Of a stretch of DNA of 64,000 bases, positions 8,780-17,574 are shown in pieces. Under the pieces are notes generated by a model that ran no database searches, was not told the DNA's origin, and was given only the letters and a program-made list of their open reading frames with translations. The translations under genes were made by a program, and so were the position numbers. Source of the DNA: an uncultured Bacilli bacterium (GTDB lineage: Bacteria; Bacillota_I; Bacilli_A; RF39; UBA660). The stretch covers positions 1-64,000 of the forward strand of contig CATLBU010000001.1 in NCBI GenBank assembly GCA_949879835.1. The letters run 5' to 3'. Positions within the stretch are counted from its first letter, which is position 1; each line of letters starts with the position of its first letter.

Positions 8780-10003
8780 ATGAAATTATTCGAGGAATTA
8801 AAATGGAGGGGATTAATTAAAGATATTACTAGTCCCGAATTAGAAGAAAAATTAAATAATGAGAAATTAACATTTTATATAGGAACAGATCCAACTGCTG
8901 AGTCTATGCATATCGGTCATTACTCATCATTTTTAATAGCCAAAAGACTAGCCAAAGCAGGACATAAACCAATTTTATTAATTGGGGGAGCAACAGGAAG
9001 AATTGGTGATCCAAGGCCAACAACTGAAAGAGAAATGAAAAGTATAGAAGAGATTGAAAAGAATACTTTAGGATTAAAAGAACAAGCCGAAAAAATATTT
9101 GGATTTGAAGTTGTAAATAATTATGATTGGATTAAAGATATTCATACAATTGACTTTCTAAGAGATTACGGAAAATATTTTAATATCAATTATATGTTGT
9201 CTAAAGATATTATTAGAAGAAGATTGGAAACAGGAATAACGTTTACTGAATTTTCTTATATGATTTTACAATCCTTAGATTTTTTAAAACTTCATGAAGA
9301 AAAAGGTGTTGACCTACAAGTTGCTGGATCTGATCAATGGGGAAATATTACTGCTGGAGTGGATTTAATCCGCAAGAAAACTGGTGATAGTGTGTATGCT
9401 TTCACAATGCCTCTTGTATTAGATGCCACTGGGAAAAAGATTGGTAAAAGTGAAGGAAATGCCTTATGGTTGGATAAAAATAAAACGAGTTCTTATGAAC
9501 TATATCAATATCTTATTAATACAGATGATTCCAAAATTGAAGAATATCTAAAAATATTTACCTTTTTAGAACCAAAAGAGATTGTTCAAGTTATAGAAAA
9601 ACATCAAAAAGAACCACATTTAAGATTAGCTCAGAAAACTTTAGCACGTGAAATTATTGTTGATCTTCATGGTAAAGAAGAATATGATAAAGCTTTAAAA
9701 ATTAGTGAATCATTATTTAGTGGAAATATAAAAGAATTAACGGAATCAGAAATACAAGATGGATTTAAGGATGTTCCAAATTTTAAAATAAAGGAAGAAT
9801 TAAACATCGTAGATTTTTTGGTAAATTATCAAATTTGTTCTAGTAAAAGAGAGGCAAGAGAATTTTTAAATGCAGGATCTATTTATATTAATGGGGACAA
9901 AATAACAGATTTAGACTTCATTATAACAAAAGAATTAGCGATAGAATCGAAATTTATAATAGTAAGACGTGGTAAAAAGAAATATTATATGGGAGTATTT
10001 TAA
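8780..10003 (+). CDS. tyrS: Tyrosyl-tRNA synthetase
   Basis: 407 aa. Class I synthetase with HIGH (44-47), GSDQWGN (183-189), a KMSKS-type loop KIGKS (220-224), and a C-terminal S4 RNA-binding domain from about residue 340. It charges tRNA-Tyr. AAAGGAGGA lies just before the ATG. It is the last gene of the T-box transcript, about 1.1 kb after the leader. Confidence 0.96.
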   Translation: MKLFEELKWRGLIKDITSPELEEKLNNEKLTFYIGTDPTAESMHIGHYSSFLIAKRLAKAGHKPILLIGGATGRIGDPRPTTEREMKSIEEIEKNTLGLKEQAEKIFGFEVVNNYDWIKDIHTIDFLRDYGKYFNINYMLSKDIIRRRLETGITFTEFSYMILQSLDFLKLHEEKGVDLQVAGSDQWGNITAGVDLIRKKTGDSVYAFTMPLVLDATGKKIGKSEGNALWLDKNKTSSYELYQYLINTDDSKIEEYLKIFTFLEPKEIVQVIEKHQKEPHLRLAQKTLAREIIVDLHGKEEYDKALKISESLFSGNIKELTESEIQDGFKDVPNFKIKEELNIVDFLVNYQICSSKREAREFLNAGSIYINGDKITDLDFIITKELAIESKFIIVRRGKKKYYMGVF

Positions 10004-10027
10004 TATGAACAAAATGTTCATATTTTT
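10002..10027 (+). terminator. Terminator of tyrS
   Basis: Stem AATATGAACA (10002-10011) and TGTTCATATT (10015-10024), a three-base loop, then T. 10028-10260 is AT-rich intergenic sequence in which I see nothing convincing. Confidence 0.75.
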
Positions 10028-10262
10028 TAATCAAAAAATATCGACCATTATTAAAAGTTCTTTATTTATAAGGTGCTAAACAAAATTCTCAATTTATTTT
10101 ATTACTAATTCACTACTTTTGAAAGTGAGAATATAAAAAATTATAACAATATATGTGATTATCTTCTAAAAATAAAAATGTCATAAACACTTATAAATAA
10201 AGGCTATAAAAGCATTTAAGGATTTATGAAGAGATATTAACAAAAATACAATCTTTTTACAT

Positions 10263-10288
10263 AAAAAAAGATAGGATAATTTCCTATC
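10263..10288 (-). terminator. Terminator of rpsD
   Basis: On the minus strand GATAGGA, AATTA, TCCTATC is followed by seven T. The stem includes the rpsD stop codon. Confidence 0.75.
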
Positions 10289-10886
10289 TGTTATAGAATT
10301 CAACGATTAATGATTCGTTGATATCTGCGTTTAATTCTGATCGTTCTGGATATCTTACATATGTTCCAGCTAATTTCTTTTCGTCATAAGTAACAAATTC
10401 AACTCGATTGTTGATAGCTTCTAAAGAAGCGAGAACTGCTGGATGTGTTTTTGATTGTTCCTTAATAGCAATAACATCTCCTGGTTTACATCTGTAAGAA
10501 GGAATATTAACCTTAATACCGTTTACAGTCATATGGCCATGATTTACTAATTGTCTTGCCGCCTTTCTAGTAGAAGCAAAACCAATACGATAAACCAAAT
10601 TATCTAAACGACTCTCTAGTAATCTTAAGAAGTTTTCACCATGAACGCCTTTTAATTTAGAAGCATCATCAAAAATCCTTCTAAATTGCTTTTCATTGAT
10701 GCCATACATGAATCTGACTTTTTGTTTTTCTTGCAATTGAATTCCATAATCAGATTGCTTTCTTCTTCTTTCATTTCCATGTTGTCCTGGTGCATAAGGT
10801 TTTTTAGTTAATTCTTTTCCATTTTCTAATATAGAGAATCCTAAACGACGAGATTTTCTATATGTAGAACCAGTATATCTTGACAT
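10284..10886 (-). CDS. rpsD: 30S ribosomal protein S4
   Basis: 200 aa from the ATG at 10886 (MSRYTGSTYRKSRRLGFS), chosen because GAAAGGAGACG lies just upstream; a longer frame runs back into the leader. RNA-binding S4 domain at about 90-150 (RLDNLVYRIGFASTRKAARQ). It nucleates 30S assembly. Monocistronic, as in B. subtilis, where S4 represses its own synthesis through the leader. Confidence 0.95.
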   Translation of the reverse strand: MSRYTGSTYRKSRRLGFSILENGKELTKKPYAPGQHGNERRRKQSDYGIQLQEKQKVRFMYGINEKQFRRIFDDASKLKGVHGENFLRLLESRLDNLVYRIGFASTRKAARQLVNHGHMTVNGIKVNIPSYRCKPGDVIAIKEQSKTHPAVLASLEAINNRVEFVTYDEKKLAGTYVRYPERSELNADINESLIVEFYNR

Positions 10887-11024
10887 AAACGTCTCCTTTC
10901 CTACATAATACTTAAATTGATTTAGTCGAACAATAGGGAGTTTTCCTTCACCTAATGGCAACGGCTACTAACCTATAGAAAACACTTTAAAGAACTCTAA
11001 ATCTGCCACCTAAGTCAATATGCA
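10887..11024 (-). promoter_or_regulatory. Long rpsD leader (candidate S4 autoregulatory RNA)
   Basis: The 138-base untranslated leader between the predicted transcription start and rpsD is long enough for an S4-binding fold and contains GC-rich blocks (GTAGCCGTTGCC, GGTGGCAG) that stand out in this AT-rich region. The autoregulatory role is inferred from B. subtilis rpsD; I did not fold it. Confidence 0.45.
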
Positions 11025-11030
11025 ATATTA

Positions 11031-11059
11031 ATTATATATAAAATATATGAAATAGTCAA
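11031..11059 (-). promoter_or_regulatory. rpsD promoter
   Basis: On the minus strand TTGACT (11054-11059), a 17-base spacer and TATAAT (11031-11036): a near-perfect vegetative promoter. Confidence 0.8.
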
Positions 11060-11133
11060 GGTTTTTAGGACATTCTCTCTATATAAGATTAGTAATTTTC
11101 AGATTTTAAATCTTTATGTTTAAGACGGATTAT

Positions 11134-11141
11134 GTTATAAT
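11134..11141 (+). promoter_or_regulatory. Extended -10 before the 11162 gene
   Basis: TGTTATAAT with the TATAAT hexamer at 11136-11141, 20 bases before the start codon. Confidence 0.5.
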
Positions 11142-11161
11142 ATAAATATTGAGGTGAGAAT

Positions 11162-11800
11162 ATGTTAGAATCAATAAATTCTGTAGAAGCAGCAGTAAAT
11201 GTTACAATGGAAAAATATTCTTATAGGGAAGAACAGAGACGTCAAATTTATGAAAGTTTAGAAAAAGGTGATTTTTCTATTATAACTACAGATTTTGGAG
11301 CTAGACAATTTGTTATAAATTACTACCAAAAATTGAAACAAAATGAAAGATTTTCTCCATTTAGAGATTTCGCGACCTTAACTAAATTTTTTGATGATGT
11401 ATTAAGTCATTATGGAATTCCTAAGGAAGATCAACGGGCATTAGGACTTTTATACAATGAGTTATTGAAATATGTAAACAATTCGAATCAAAAAGAGAAA
11501 CTAGAAAAATTATTAATAGAGGCTGCAAATCAGTATAATATGCAAGTAAGCCACTATGCAGGAGTATTACGCCATATTGATTTTTCAATGTCAGATTTAA
11601 CGAGAAGAGAAGCAGCCTTTTTAACAACAGCTTTCGCTGCCATGGAGCATCAAAAACATCAAGTAACAGAAGCTTTATCAAAATATCCTGCATATCAACA
11701 ACAGCTTTTAATCAATCTAGTTAATTATTCCTATTATGAAAATGACTTTTCTAAAAGTTTAGAAGATCAGATAAATGAAATAAAATCAAGTCAAAAATAA
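11162..11800 (+). CDS. Uncharacterised helical protein
   Basis: 212 aa, not recognised. Predicted mostly helical and charged, without signal peptide or membrane segment. GAGGTG precedes the ATG, an extended -10 lies upstream and a terminator follows, so it is a free-standing gene. Its place directly before ezrA may hint at cell division or envelope work, but that is only position. Confidence 0.7.
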   Translation: MLESINSVEAAVNVTMEKYSYREEQRRQIYESLEKGDFSIITTDFGARQFVINYYQKLKQNERFSPFRDFATLTKFFDDVLSHYGIPKEDQRALGLLYNELLKYVNNSNQKEKLEKLLIEAANQYNMQVSHYAGVLRHIDFSMSDLTRREAAFLTTAFAAMEHQKHQVTEALSKYPAYQQQLLINLVNYSYYENDFSKSLEDQINEIKSSQK

Positions 11801-11827
11801 AGAAAATAAAAATGTTTTCTTTTTTTG
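11799..11827 (+). terminator. Terminator of the 11162 gene
   Basis: AAAGAAAA (11799-11806) pairs with TTTTCTTT (11815-11822), followed by a T-run. Confidence 0.55.
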
Positions 11828-11886
11828 TGTAAAAATATGTAAAAAAAAAACGATTTGTGGTAGAATTATAATAGCGAGGTGGTAGG

Positions 11887-13614
11887 ATGAATACTATAGT
11901 CCTTATTATAGTATCATTGGTGATAGTAGCAATTCTCTTAATTGTTGGAATATTATATGCCATTCAAAAAAAAAGAGATAAAGACATTAAACAACAATTA
12001 GAAAATTTAGAGATAGAAAAAAATAAGATTGATAGTACGCCAATTATTCCAGAATTATCAAAAATAGAATCCTATTTGAATAATGAAAAACTAGAATCTA
12101 TGTACAATAATTGGAAAGATCGTCTAGACGTTATTCGAACAAATCAAATTCCTAAAATAACAGATATGCTATTAGAAGCAGATTATTCTTTATCCAAAAT
12201 GGATTATAAAAGTGCAGTATACAAAATTGCTAAATTGGAAATGGAAATTTACAAGGTAAAAACAAATTCAGATTTTTTATTAAATGAGATTAAAGAGATA
12301 ACAGGAAGTGAAGAAAGAAATCGAGGAATTATTACAAAATTAAAATCGATTTATCGTGATTTATATCAAAAATTTAGTACCTCAAAAGATGGATATGGAG
12401 AATTGGCAAATTCTGTTGAATTACAATTTGAAAACATTGCAAAACATTTTGAACAATTTGAAGTAATTATGGAAAAAAATGAGTATACTGAAGTTACTTC
12501 TATTATTAAGACAATTGATGAGATGTTAAAACACATGACAGTAGTTGTAGAAGAGATTCCAAGTATTGTTTTACTCGTGACTAGCATTTTGCCTAAAAAA
12601 ATAAAAGAAGTACAAGTAGAATATGAAAAATTAAAAAGACAGGGATTTCCACTTGATTATTTAAATATCGAATATAATATTAAAGAAGCTTATGCTAAAA
12701 TGAATGATATTATGGAAAGAGGAAAAGTACTAAACTTAGAAGATAGCTTATTTGAACTAAAAGTACTTTCTGATTATTTTGATTCTGTATTTACAGATTA
12801 TGAAAAAGAAAAAGTAGATCGTAGTACCTATGATGAAGTAAAAGAACATTTTAGTAAAAAATTAGATAAAAACAATAAACTAATGAATGAAATTTTGAGT
12901 CAAATGGACGAAATCAAAACGGTTTATAGCCTATCTAGTGAGGATGTACAGTCCTTATATACTATAAAAGATGAGCTAGATGCATTAACAAACGATTATA
13001 AGATATTGATGAGTCATACAGGAAATAACACATTTGCATTCTCTAAACTGATTCGAGAAATCGAAAATTTATCTTTAAAATTATCTAATATTGAAGAGAG
13101 AGTTGATACTATTTTAGATTCAATTGGTAGTATGAAAGAGGACGAGATAAGAGCAAGACAACAATTAGAAGAGATCAAATTAATTCTAAAAGATTCGAAG
13201 TATAAAATTAGAGAATATAGTTTACCAATAATTCCAAAAAACTATTTTGTTGAGCTAAATGAAGCCCAGGTAGCAATTAAAGAAATTATAAAAGAATTAG
13301 ATAAAAAACCAATTACAATAGATGTATTAAATACTAGGGTAGATACTGCCAGAGATTTAGTTTTAAAACTTTATAACACAACGAAAGAAATGATGAAAAC
13401 AGCGATGTTTGCTGAAATGGCAATTGTTTATGGTAATCGTTATCGCACAGAATCAGAAGATTTAGATAAATATTTAACATATGCAGAAAGACTATTTTAT
13501 AAAGGGGAATATCAAAAATCATTGGAATTAAGTATTAACTCATTAAATAAAATAGAGAAAGGAATTTATGACAAATTATTAAATTTGTATGCCACAAAAA
13601 AAGAGGTTTCTTAA
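11887..13614 (+). CDS. ezrA: Septation ring formation regulator EzrA
   Basis: 575 aa. One N-terminal membrane anchor (about 3-27), then a long coiled-coil body of spectrin-like repeats, as in EzrA of Bacillus and Staphylococcus (about 560 aa). The C-terminal part has NRYRTESEDLDKYLTYAERLF, like the conserved QxxNRYRS patch of EzrA. It inhibits FtsZ ring formation away from mid-cell and links to wall synthesis. GAGGTGG precedes the ATG. Strong indicator of the class Bacilli. Confidence 0.92.
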   Translation: MNTIVLIIVSLVIVAILLIVGILYAIQKKRDKDIKQQLENLEIEKNKIDSTPIIPELSKIESYLNNEKLESMYNNWKDRLDVIRTNQIPKITDMLLEADYSLSKMDYKSAVYKIAKLEMEIYKVKTNSDFLLNEIKEITGSEERNRGIITKLKSIYRDLYQKFSTSKDGYGELANSVELQFENIAKHFEQFEVIMEKNEYTEVTSIIKTIDEMLKHMTVVVEEIPSIVLLVTSILPKKIKEVQVEYEKLKRQGFPLDYLNIEYNIKEAYAKMNDIMERGKVLNLEDSLFELKVLSDYFDSVFTDYEKEKVDRSTYDEVKEHFSKKLDKNNKLMNEILSQMDEIKTVYSLSSEDVQSLYTIKDELDALTNDYKILMSHTGNNTFAFSKLIREIENLSLKLSNIEERVDTILDSIGSMKEDEIRARQQLEEIKLILKDSKYKIREYSLPIIPKNYFVELNEAQVAIKEIIKELDKKPITIDVLNTRVDTARDLVLKLYNTTKEMMKTAMFAEMAIVYGNRYRTESEDLDKYLTYAERLFYKGEYQKSLELSINSLNKIEKGIYDKLLNLYATKKEVS

Positions 13615-13623
13615 TCTCTTTTT
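13598..13623. terminator. Bidirectional terminator between ezrA and the ibrB-like gene
   Basis: AAAAAGAG (13598-13605) pairs with CTCTTTTT (13616-13623); T-runs occur on both strands. Confidence 0.7.
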
Positions 13624-14143
13624 ATTTTTCTTTGTAATATTTACTTTCAAATTCTTCCCATGATTTACTAAACTCATGATTTTGAAAAGCCTCTTTTAAA
13701 CCAGTTACTTGTTTTAAACGAATTACTTCATCCATTTCCATTCCCAATTCTTTACAAATTCTTTTTTCATTCCAACCTAATTCTGTTAGATCAGCTACAA
13801 TTTTACTGATGTCTTTGATTTGATGAGTTCCTCTAGCCCTATTATGTCGAATAGTAGAAGCCATTCTATTTTGAATCCCCTTCTTGATGACAACGATTGG
13901 AATTTCTTTTAAATGAAAAAACTCCTTCGCACAACGATATCGGTGGAAACCATCTACTATAATATATATATCTTGCTTTTTATCATGATAAGCTACAATA
14001 GGTTGTGTATATCCATCTTTTTCGATAGAATGTTTTAGTAGTAATAATTCTGGTTTTGCTACCTTGTTTGGATTGTAATCATTCGCAACCACCTTATAAA
14101 TAGGAACCATCTGAACATTTAATACAGGAAATTCAATTTTCAT
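13622..14143 (-). CDS. ParB/Srx-domain protein, IbrB-like
   Basis: 173 aa. N-terminal ParB/sulfiredoxin-like domain with VDGFHRYRCAKEF (motif DGxHR) and a helix-turn-helix-like C-terminus (DLTELGWNEKRICKELGM). It pairs with a PAPS-reductase-family protein encoded upstream in the same unit, the arrangement of E. coli IbrA/IbrB (regulators of immunoglobulin-binding proteins) and of many uncharacterised mobile cassettes. It overlaps the GNAT gene by 11 bases, so translation is coupled. Biochemical role unknown. Confidence 0.75.
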   Translation of the reverse strand: MKIEFPVLNVQMVPIYKVVANDYNPNKVAKPELLLLKHSIEKDGYTQPIVAYHDKKQDIYIIVDGFHRYRCAKEFFHLKEIPIVVIKKGIQNRMASTIRHNRARGTHQIKDISKIVADLTELGWNEKRICKELGMEMDEVIRLKQVTGLKEAFQNHEFSKSWEEFESKYYKEK

Positions 14144-14549
14144 AATTAGACTCCCATAGCATACATGAGTAACTACCTTTAGATCCTATTTTTTGAAAAC
14201 CTAATTGTTTCAATATTTTAAGTTCATCTTGATGACAAGACAATAATTTAATATTCCCTGCTTTGTAAAGATTAAACATATATTGAATTATATTTTTTAA
14301 ATGTTCCATATTATTATATTTTTCAACCAAATAAATATCCGAAAAAGTAGTGCAATGATTTCCGATTTTAATACCACAAAAACCAACTAATTCTTTTTTT
14401 AAAAAAAATAGATACCAAGATTTATCTCTATCATTAATTAGATATGGTAATTTTTTTCGATAAATCCTTTCTGAAAAGAACCTTCCCATAATGGAGTAGA
14501 ATTCCGCTTTATTATAATTTCCAATAAATTCTTTCACTTCATACATCAT
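14133..14549 (-). CDS. Small GNAT-like acetyltransferase
   Basis: 138 aa. Sequence such as WYLFFLKKELVGFCGIKIG followed by LVEKYNNMEHLKNIIQYMF and a C-terminal LKQLGFQKIGSKGSYSCM fits the GNAT fold, including the typical beta-alpha end (LGFxxxG). The acetyl-CoA loop is not clear. The middle gene of the IbrA-GNAT-IbrB cassette; AGGTGAAAT before the ATG at 14549. Confidence 0.65.
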   Translation of the reverse strand: MMYEVKEFIGNYNKAEFYSIMGRFFSERIYRKKLPYLINDRDKSWYLFFLKKELVGFCGIKIGNHCTTFSDIYLVEKYNNMEHLKNIIQYMFNLYKAGNIKLLSCHQDELKILKQLGFQKIGSKGSYSCMLWESNYEN

Positions 14550-14562
14550 ATTTCACCTCTAT

Positions 14563-15807
14563 TTATGTCATGTTTCTATATTTCTCTTGCAGTTCTAATA
14601 GTTTTTTTGTATCTTTTTTGTTTTGACAAAAACTAAGCCTTTTCATATAAAAATCATTATGTTCTAATGCCCGAGCGATTCTTCTCCAACTTGCTATTTT
14701 TTTAGCATTTTCTAATTTTTTATCTTCTTCATCCTTTATTTCAGAAACAGGAATTCCCTTTTTTTTCTCATACCACTCAAAAAAAGCTTTAATTTTATAG
14801 TAATAGTGATCCCGGAGTTCTGGAACATATAAACCTAAACTCTCTAATAGAAAAACTGCATATTCTTGCCAAGTCATAGAATCAGGCTTTTCTGTCTTAA
14901 TCACTCCTAAAACACTAGTACGGCAATAAATATTACCAAAGTTTACTCCATGAACACGATTTAATACTTTCTCCCAAGTTTCATACTCTAAGGATTTAAA
15001 TTGATCGAGCCCTTTTTTCTGGTCATCTCCATACGGTTGACATAGGCGTTGCTCGTAAATCGGTACACCATTTTTATACATCTGTTCATAAATAGAATTA
15101 AACTTTAAATTTAAGTTAGAAACAGCAGTCCAAATATCCGAAGTTTTCCAATCATAAATTGGAAAACAACTATAAGTATTAGTTTTTTTGATTCCAATTT
15201 TTATTCTGGTGGTCCAGCTTTTATTTTGAAATGTTTCTTTCTTTTTATTAATTAGCGTTCGAAAACGATTTAAACTTTCATCGCTTCGAATAGCAACACA
15301 ACATGCAATACTGCCTTTTTTAGTTTTACTAAACCAATCTGCAAAGTAATCAATAAAATCTTCGAATTCCATTCCTTTCTGAAACCATGTCCATTCTTTA
15401 GGCATGTTTTTTTCTCGAATTACCCATTTATTTTTTGGCATCTCACGGACCCATTTATTTTTTTCGTTTGTATCCCAACAAATCCATTTAGATTGAATGA
15501 CGGAAACAGCATTACGTAGTGATAAAGGAAGTGCTATCCAATACCAATGATCTAATACATCTTCCACCTCTATTATTAATTCCTCGACATGATTAATAGT
15601 TGCTTTATACTGTGCCTCAAAATCTATATATAATACACTAAACTTTGCATTCACTTCTCTTGCTACTTTTGCTGCTAACTGCAACATAACACTACTATCT
15701 TTCCCACCACTAATAGAAAAATAATAATCATCAAAATTTTCAAAAATATAATACAATCGTTCCAAGGTAGCGGTTAATACATCTTTTTCTGTAAATACTT
15801 TTGGCAT
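14563..15807 (-). CDS. PAPS reductase/ATP pyrophosphatase family protein, IbrA-like (DUF3440)
   Basis: 414 aa. PP-loop SGGKDSS at 33-39, the ATP-pyrophosphatase signature of the PAPS reductase/DndC superfamily, and a DUF3440-type C-terminal half (QRLCQPYGDDQKKGLDQF, WRRIARALEHNDF). E. coli IbrA has the same make-up. These proteins probably adenylate a substrate, but the reaction is not known. First gene of the cassette; GAGGTG six bases before the ATG. A palindrome lies between promoter and start. Confidence 0.82.
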   Translation of the reverse strand: MPKVFTEKDVLTATLERLYYIFENFDDYYFSISGGKDSSVMLQLAAKVAREVNAKFSVLYIDFEAQYKATINHVEELIIEVEDVLDHWYWIALPLSLRNAVSVIQSKWICWDTNEKNKWVREMPKNKWVIREKNMPKEWTWFQKGMEFEDFIDYFADWFSKTKKGSIACCVAIRSDESLNRFRTLINKKKETFQNKSWTTRIKIGIKKTNTYSCFPIYDWKTSDIWTAVSNLNLKFNSIYEQMYKNGVPIYEQRLCQPYGDDQKKGLDQFKSLEYETWEKVLNRVHGVNFGNIYCRTSVLGVIKTEKPDSMTWQEYAVFLLESLGLYVPELRDHYYYKIKAFFEWYEKKKGIPVSEIKDEEDKKLENAKKIASWRRIARALEHNDFYMKRLSFCQNKKDTKKLLELQEKYRNMT

Positions 15808-15832
15808 TGCTTACACCTCATATATATAAAAT

Positions 15833-15870
15833 TGGAAAAATTTTCCATTACTTCTGTTAATTTGATTATA
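15833..15870 (-). promoter_or_regulatory. Promoter and candidate operator of the ibrA-like cassette
   Basis: On the minus strand TATAAT lies at 15865-15870, with TTGGAA about 18 bases upstream as a possible -35. Between the promoter and the start codon is a perfect palindrome of arms TGGAAAA and TTTTCCA around one A (15833-15847), a plausible operator. Confidence 0.45.
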
Positions 15871-15980
15871 ACATGTATTTTAATAAATTTCCAAATTTTA
15901 GATATAATAATAAGTAAACACTTTTCATATTTAAAAATTTCTGATATAATTTATATATTAAGATAAGGGTAGGTGTGATA

Positions 15981-16868
15981 ATGAATAATAATGATCAAAA
16001 TAAATTTTCACAAACAGATGATTTTGAAATCATTGATCTTCCAATGGATCAAGGAGTACAACAAAATACAAATGGTAATGGGCAAGGAGAAGGAATTTCC
16101 CCTTTTGATAATGGAAATCAACAGAATTTTCCACCTAGCTATACAGAAATGCCAATAGGGAATTCCCCTTTTCCATCTCAAGATGTGAATCATGCAACTT
16201 TGGAAAATTCTTTTCCTACTTCACAAGTAGAGATGACTCCTCCTAATCAGGAGCCACAATCTAAAGTATATATTCCCAAAAAAGATGTTTCAACAGATGA
16301 AAAGCCAGTTGAAGAGAAACTTGATAAAAGTACAAAAGAAATGATTACAATGGGAGTCATTGTTGCTATTACAATCATACTGCTACCAGTTTTATATAAT
16401 TTAACAACTGGTAAATATCATGTAATGGACAAGATTAAGGGATTATTTAATAAGAATGAAACACAACAAACTGAGAATACAGATTCTATGGAAGAAACAG
16501 AACCTGTAAAAGTGGATGTTGAAGAAAGTGAAGAGACTGAAGAAACTGAAGAAACTGAAGAAACAGACTCCTTAACATTTGATTTTTCAGAATATGATAA
16601 TCAAGTCGTAAATACAGAGACTATTAAAAACTTATTGATAGATTATCAAAATAATGTAACTGCTCTAGATTCTGCTATTCAAAATAATTTCCAAGTTATC
16701 ACAATTACGATTGCAAAAGATATGGGAAATGCACAAAGCAATATCACGGATTCACAAACTACAATTCAAGATTTTATTACTCAATATTTATCTAAAGAAT
16801 ACAATTTTGTAACTACAGTAGTCGATAATAATGATGGTATGTTTACTATTCAAGCAAAACAACAATAA
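15981..16868 (+). CDS. Bitopic membrane protein with Asn/Gln/Pro-rich cytoplasmic region
   Basis: 295 aa from the ATG at 15981 (AGGTG five bases upstream). A polar, Asn/Gln/Pro-rich N-terminal region of about 115 residues without lysine clusters is followed by one membrane helix (about 118-135), an acidic linker with repeated EET triplets (about 175-195), and a folded C-terminal domain that should lie outside the cell. Family not recognised. Monocistronic, with a terminator following. Could be a cell-surface or division accessory protein. Confidence 0.7.
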   Translation: MNNNDQNKFSQTDDFEIIDLPMDQGVQQNTNGNGQGEGISPFDNGNQQNFPPSYTEMPIGNSPFPSQDVNHATLENSFPTSQVEMTPPNQEPQSKVYIPKKDVSTDEKPVEEKLDKSTKEMITMGVIVAITIILLPVLYNLTTGKYHVMDKIKGLFNKNETQQTENTDSMEETEPVKVDVEESEETEETEETEETDSLTFDFSEYDNQVVNTETIKNLLIDYQNNVTALDSAIQNNFQVITITIAKDMGNAQSNITDSQTTIQDFITQYLSKEYNFVTTVVDNNDGMFTIQAKQQ

Positions 16869-16892
16869 CTATTGGTAATCAATAGTTTTTTT
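16867..16892 (+). terminator. Terminator of the bitopic membrane protein gene
   Basis: AACTATTG (16867-16874) pairs with CAATAGTT (16880-16887), five-base loop, then T. Confidence 0.75.
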
Positions 16893-16903
16893 GCGAGTAA
16901 AAT

Positions 16904-16932
16904 TTGACAATTAAACTCTTTTATTATATTAT
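16904..16932 (+). promoter_or_regulatory. Promoter before the interrupted reading frame
   Basis: TTGACA (16904-16909), 17-base spacer, TATTAT (16927-16932): near consensus. Confidence 0.75.
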
Positions 16933-16958
16933 ATTTCCTGTTTTGAGGGAGGAAATTT

Positions 16959-17522
16959 ATGAAAGATTTATTAAGTAATAGTAGTGGAAGTCTTTATGAA
17001 ACTAGGAAACTATATATCAAAGAGAAATTAGAAGATGAGGAGGAACTAAATTTAGAGTATTATATATAATTGCTTACAAATTTGGAGACTGAAGTGTATA
17101 TGTTAATCCAGGAAGTAGATTACCCAAAAAGTTTAGTTAGCTATGTAAAATTTTGTGAAATAATTTCAAAAGGTTTTCACCGTAAGAGAAATAAAAATAT
17201 TGGTAGTATGGGATTTAAAGAAACACAAGAAAATATAAATATATTGTTGCAGGCAATTGAAACAGTAAAAGAAAACAAAACAATAGAGAATATAAAAATA
17301 CTCACTGATCAAGTTTATTATGCTAGTTTATATGATGTTTATTTTTCAAAATATATAAAAGAAGTGCTTGCTAGAGAATTCCCACAAAGGGAAAATACTA
17401 CAGAGGGGCAATGGGTGATAAGGATGCTAGGAGCCAGAAGACAAATGCTTGCACTAAGTAATCAGTATCAATTAAAGAGTCAGAATAAAGAGGATATTTC
17501 TACAAAAAAATATCAGAAATAA
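16959..17522 (+). pseudogene. Uncharacterised helical protein interrupted by one in-frame TAA
   Basis: The ATG at 16959 has a strong site (GAGGGAGG) and promoter. Its frame reads 36 codons (MKDLLSNSSGSLYETRKLYI...) to a TAA at 17067-17069, then continues open in the same frame for 150 codons to 17522 (LETEVYMLIQEVDYPKSL... ending ISTKKYQK). No convincing ribosome binding site lies before the inner TTG (17070) or ATG (17100). The simplest reading is one 187-residue protein with a nonsense mutation, though two coupled small proteins or readthrough cannot be excluded. Function unknown. Confidence 0.55.
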
Positions 17523-17524
17523 AG

Positions 17525-17560
17525 AAAAATACATCTCAAAAAAATAGAAATGTATTTTTT
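17525..17560. terminator. Bidirectional terminator
   Basis: AAAAATACAT (17525-17534) pairs with ATGTATTTTT (17550-17559); T-rich on both strands, between convergent genes. Confidence 0.65.
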
Positions 17561-17574
17561 AATACAATAAATTA

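Noticed and set aside
10887..10961. Extending rpsD to an upstream start
   Set aside because: The extension would be untypical for S4, while the ATG at 10886 has an excellent ribosome binding site; the extra part is leader.
13855..13862. Spo0A box (TGTCGAA) in the ibrB-like gene
   Set aside because: It lies inside a coding sequence with no promoter downstream; a 7-base match is expected by chance.
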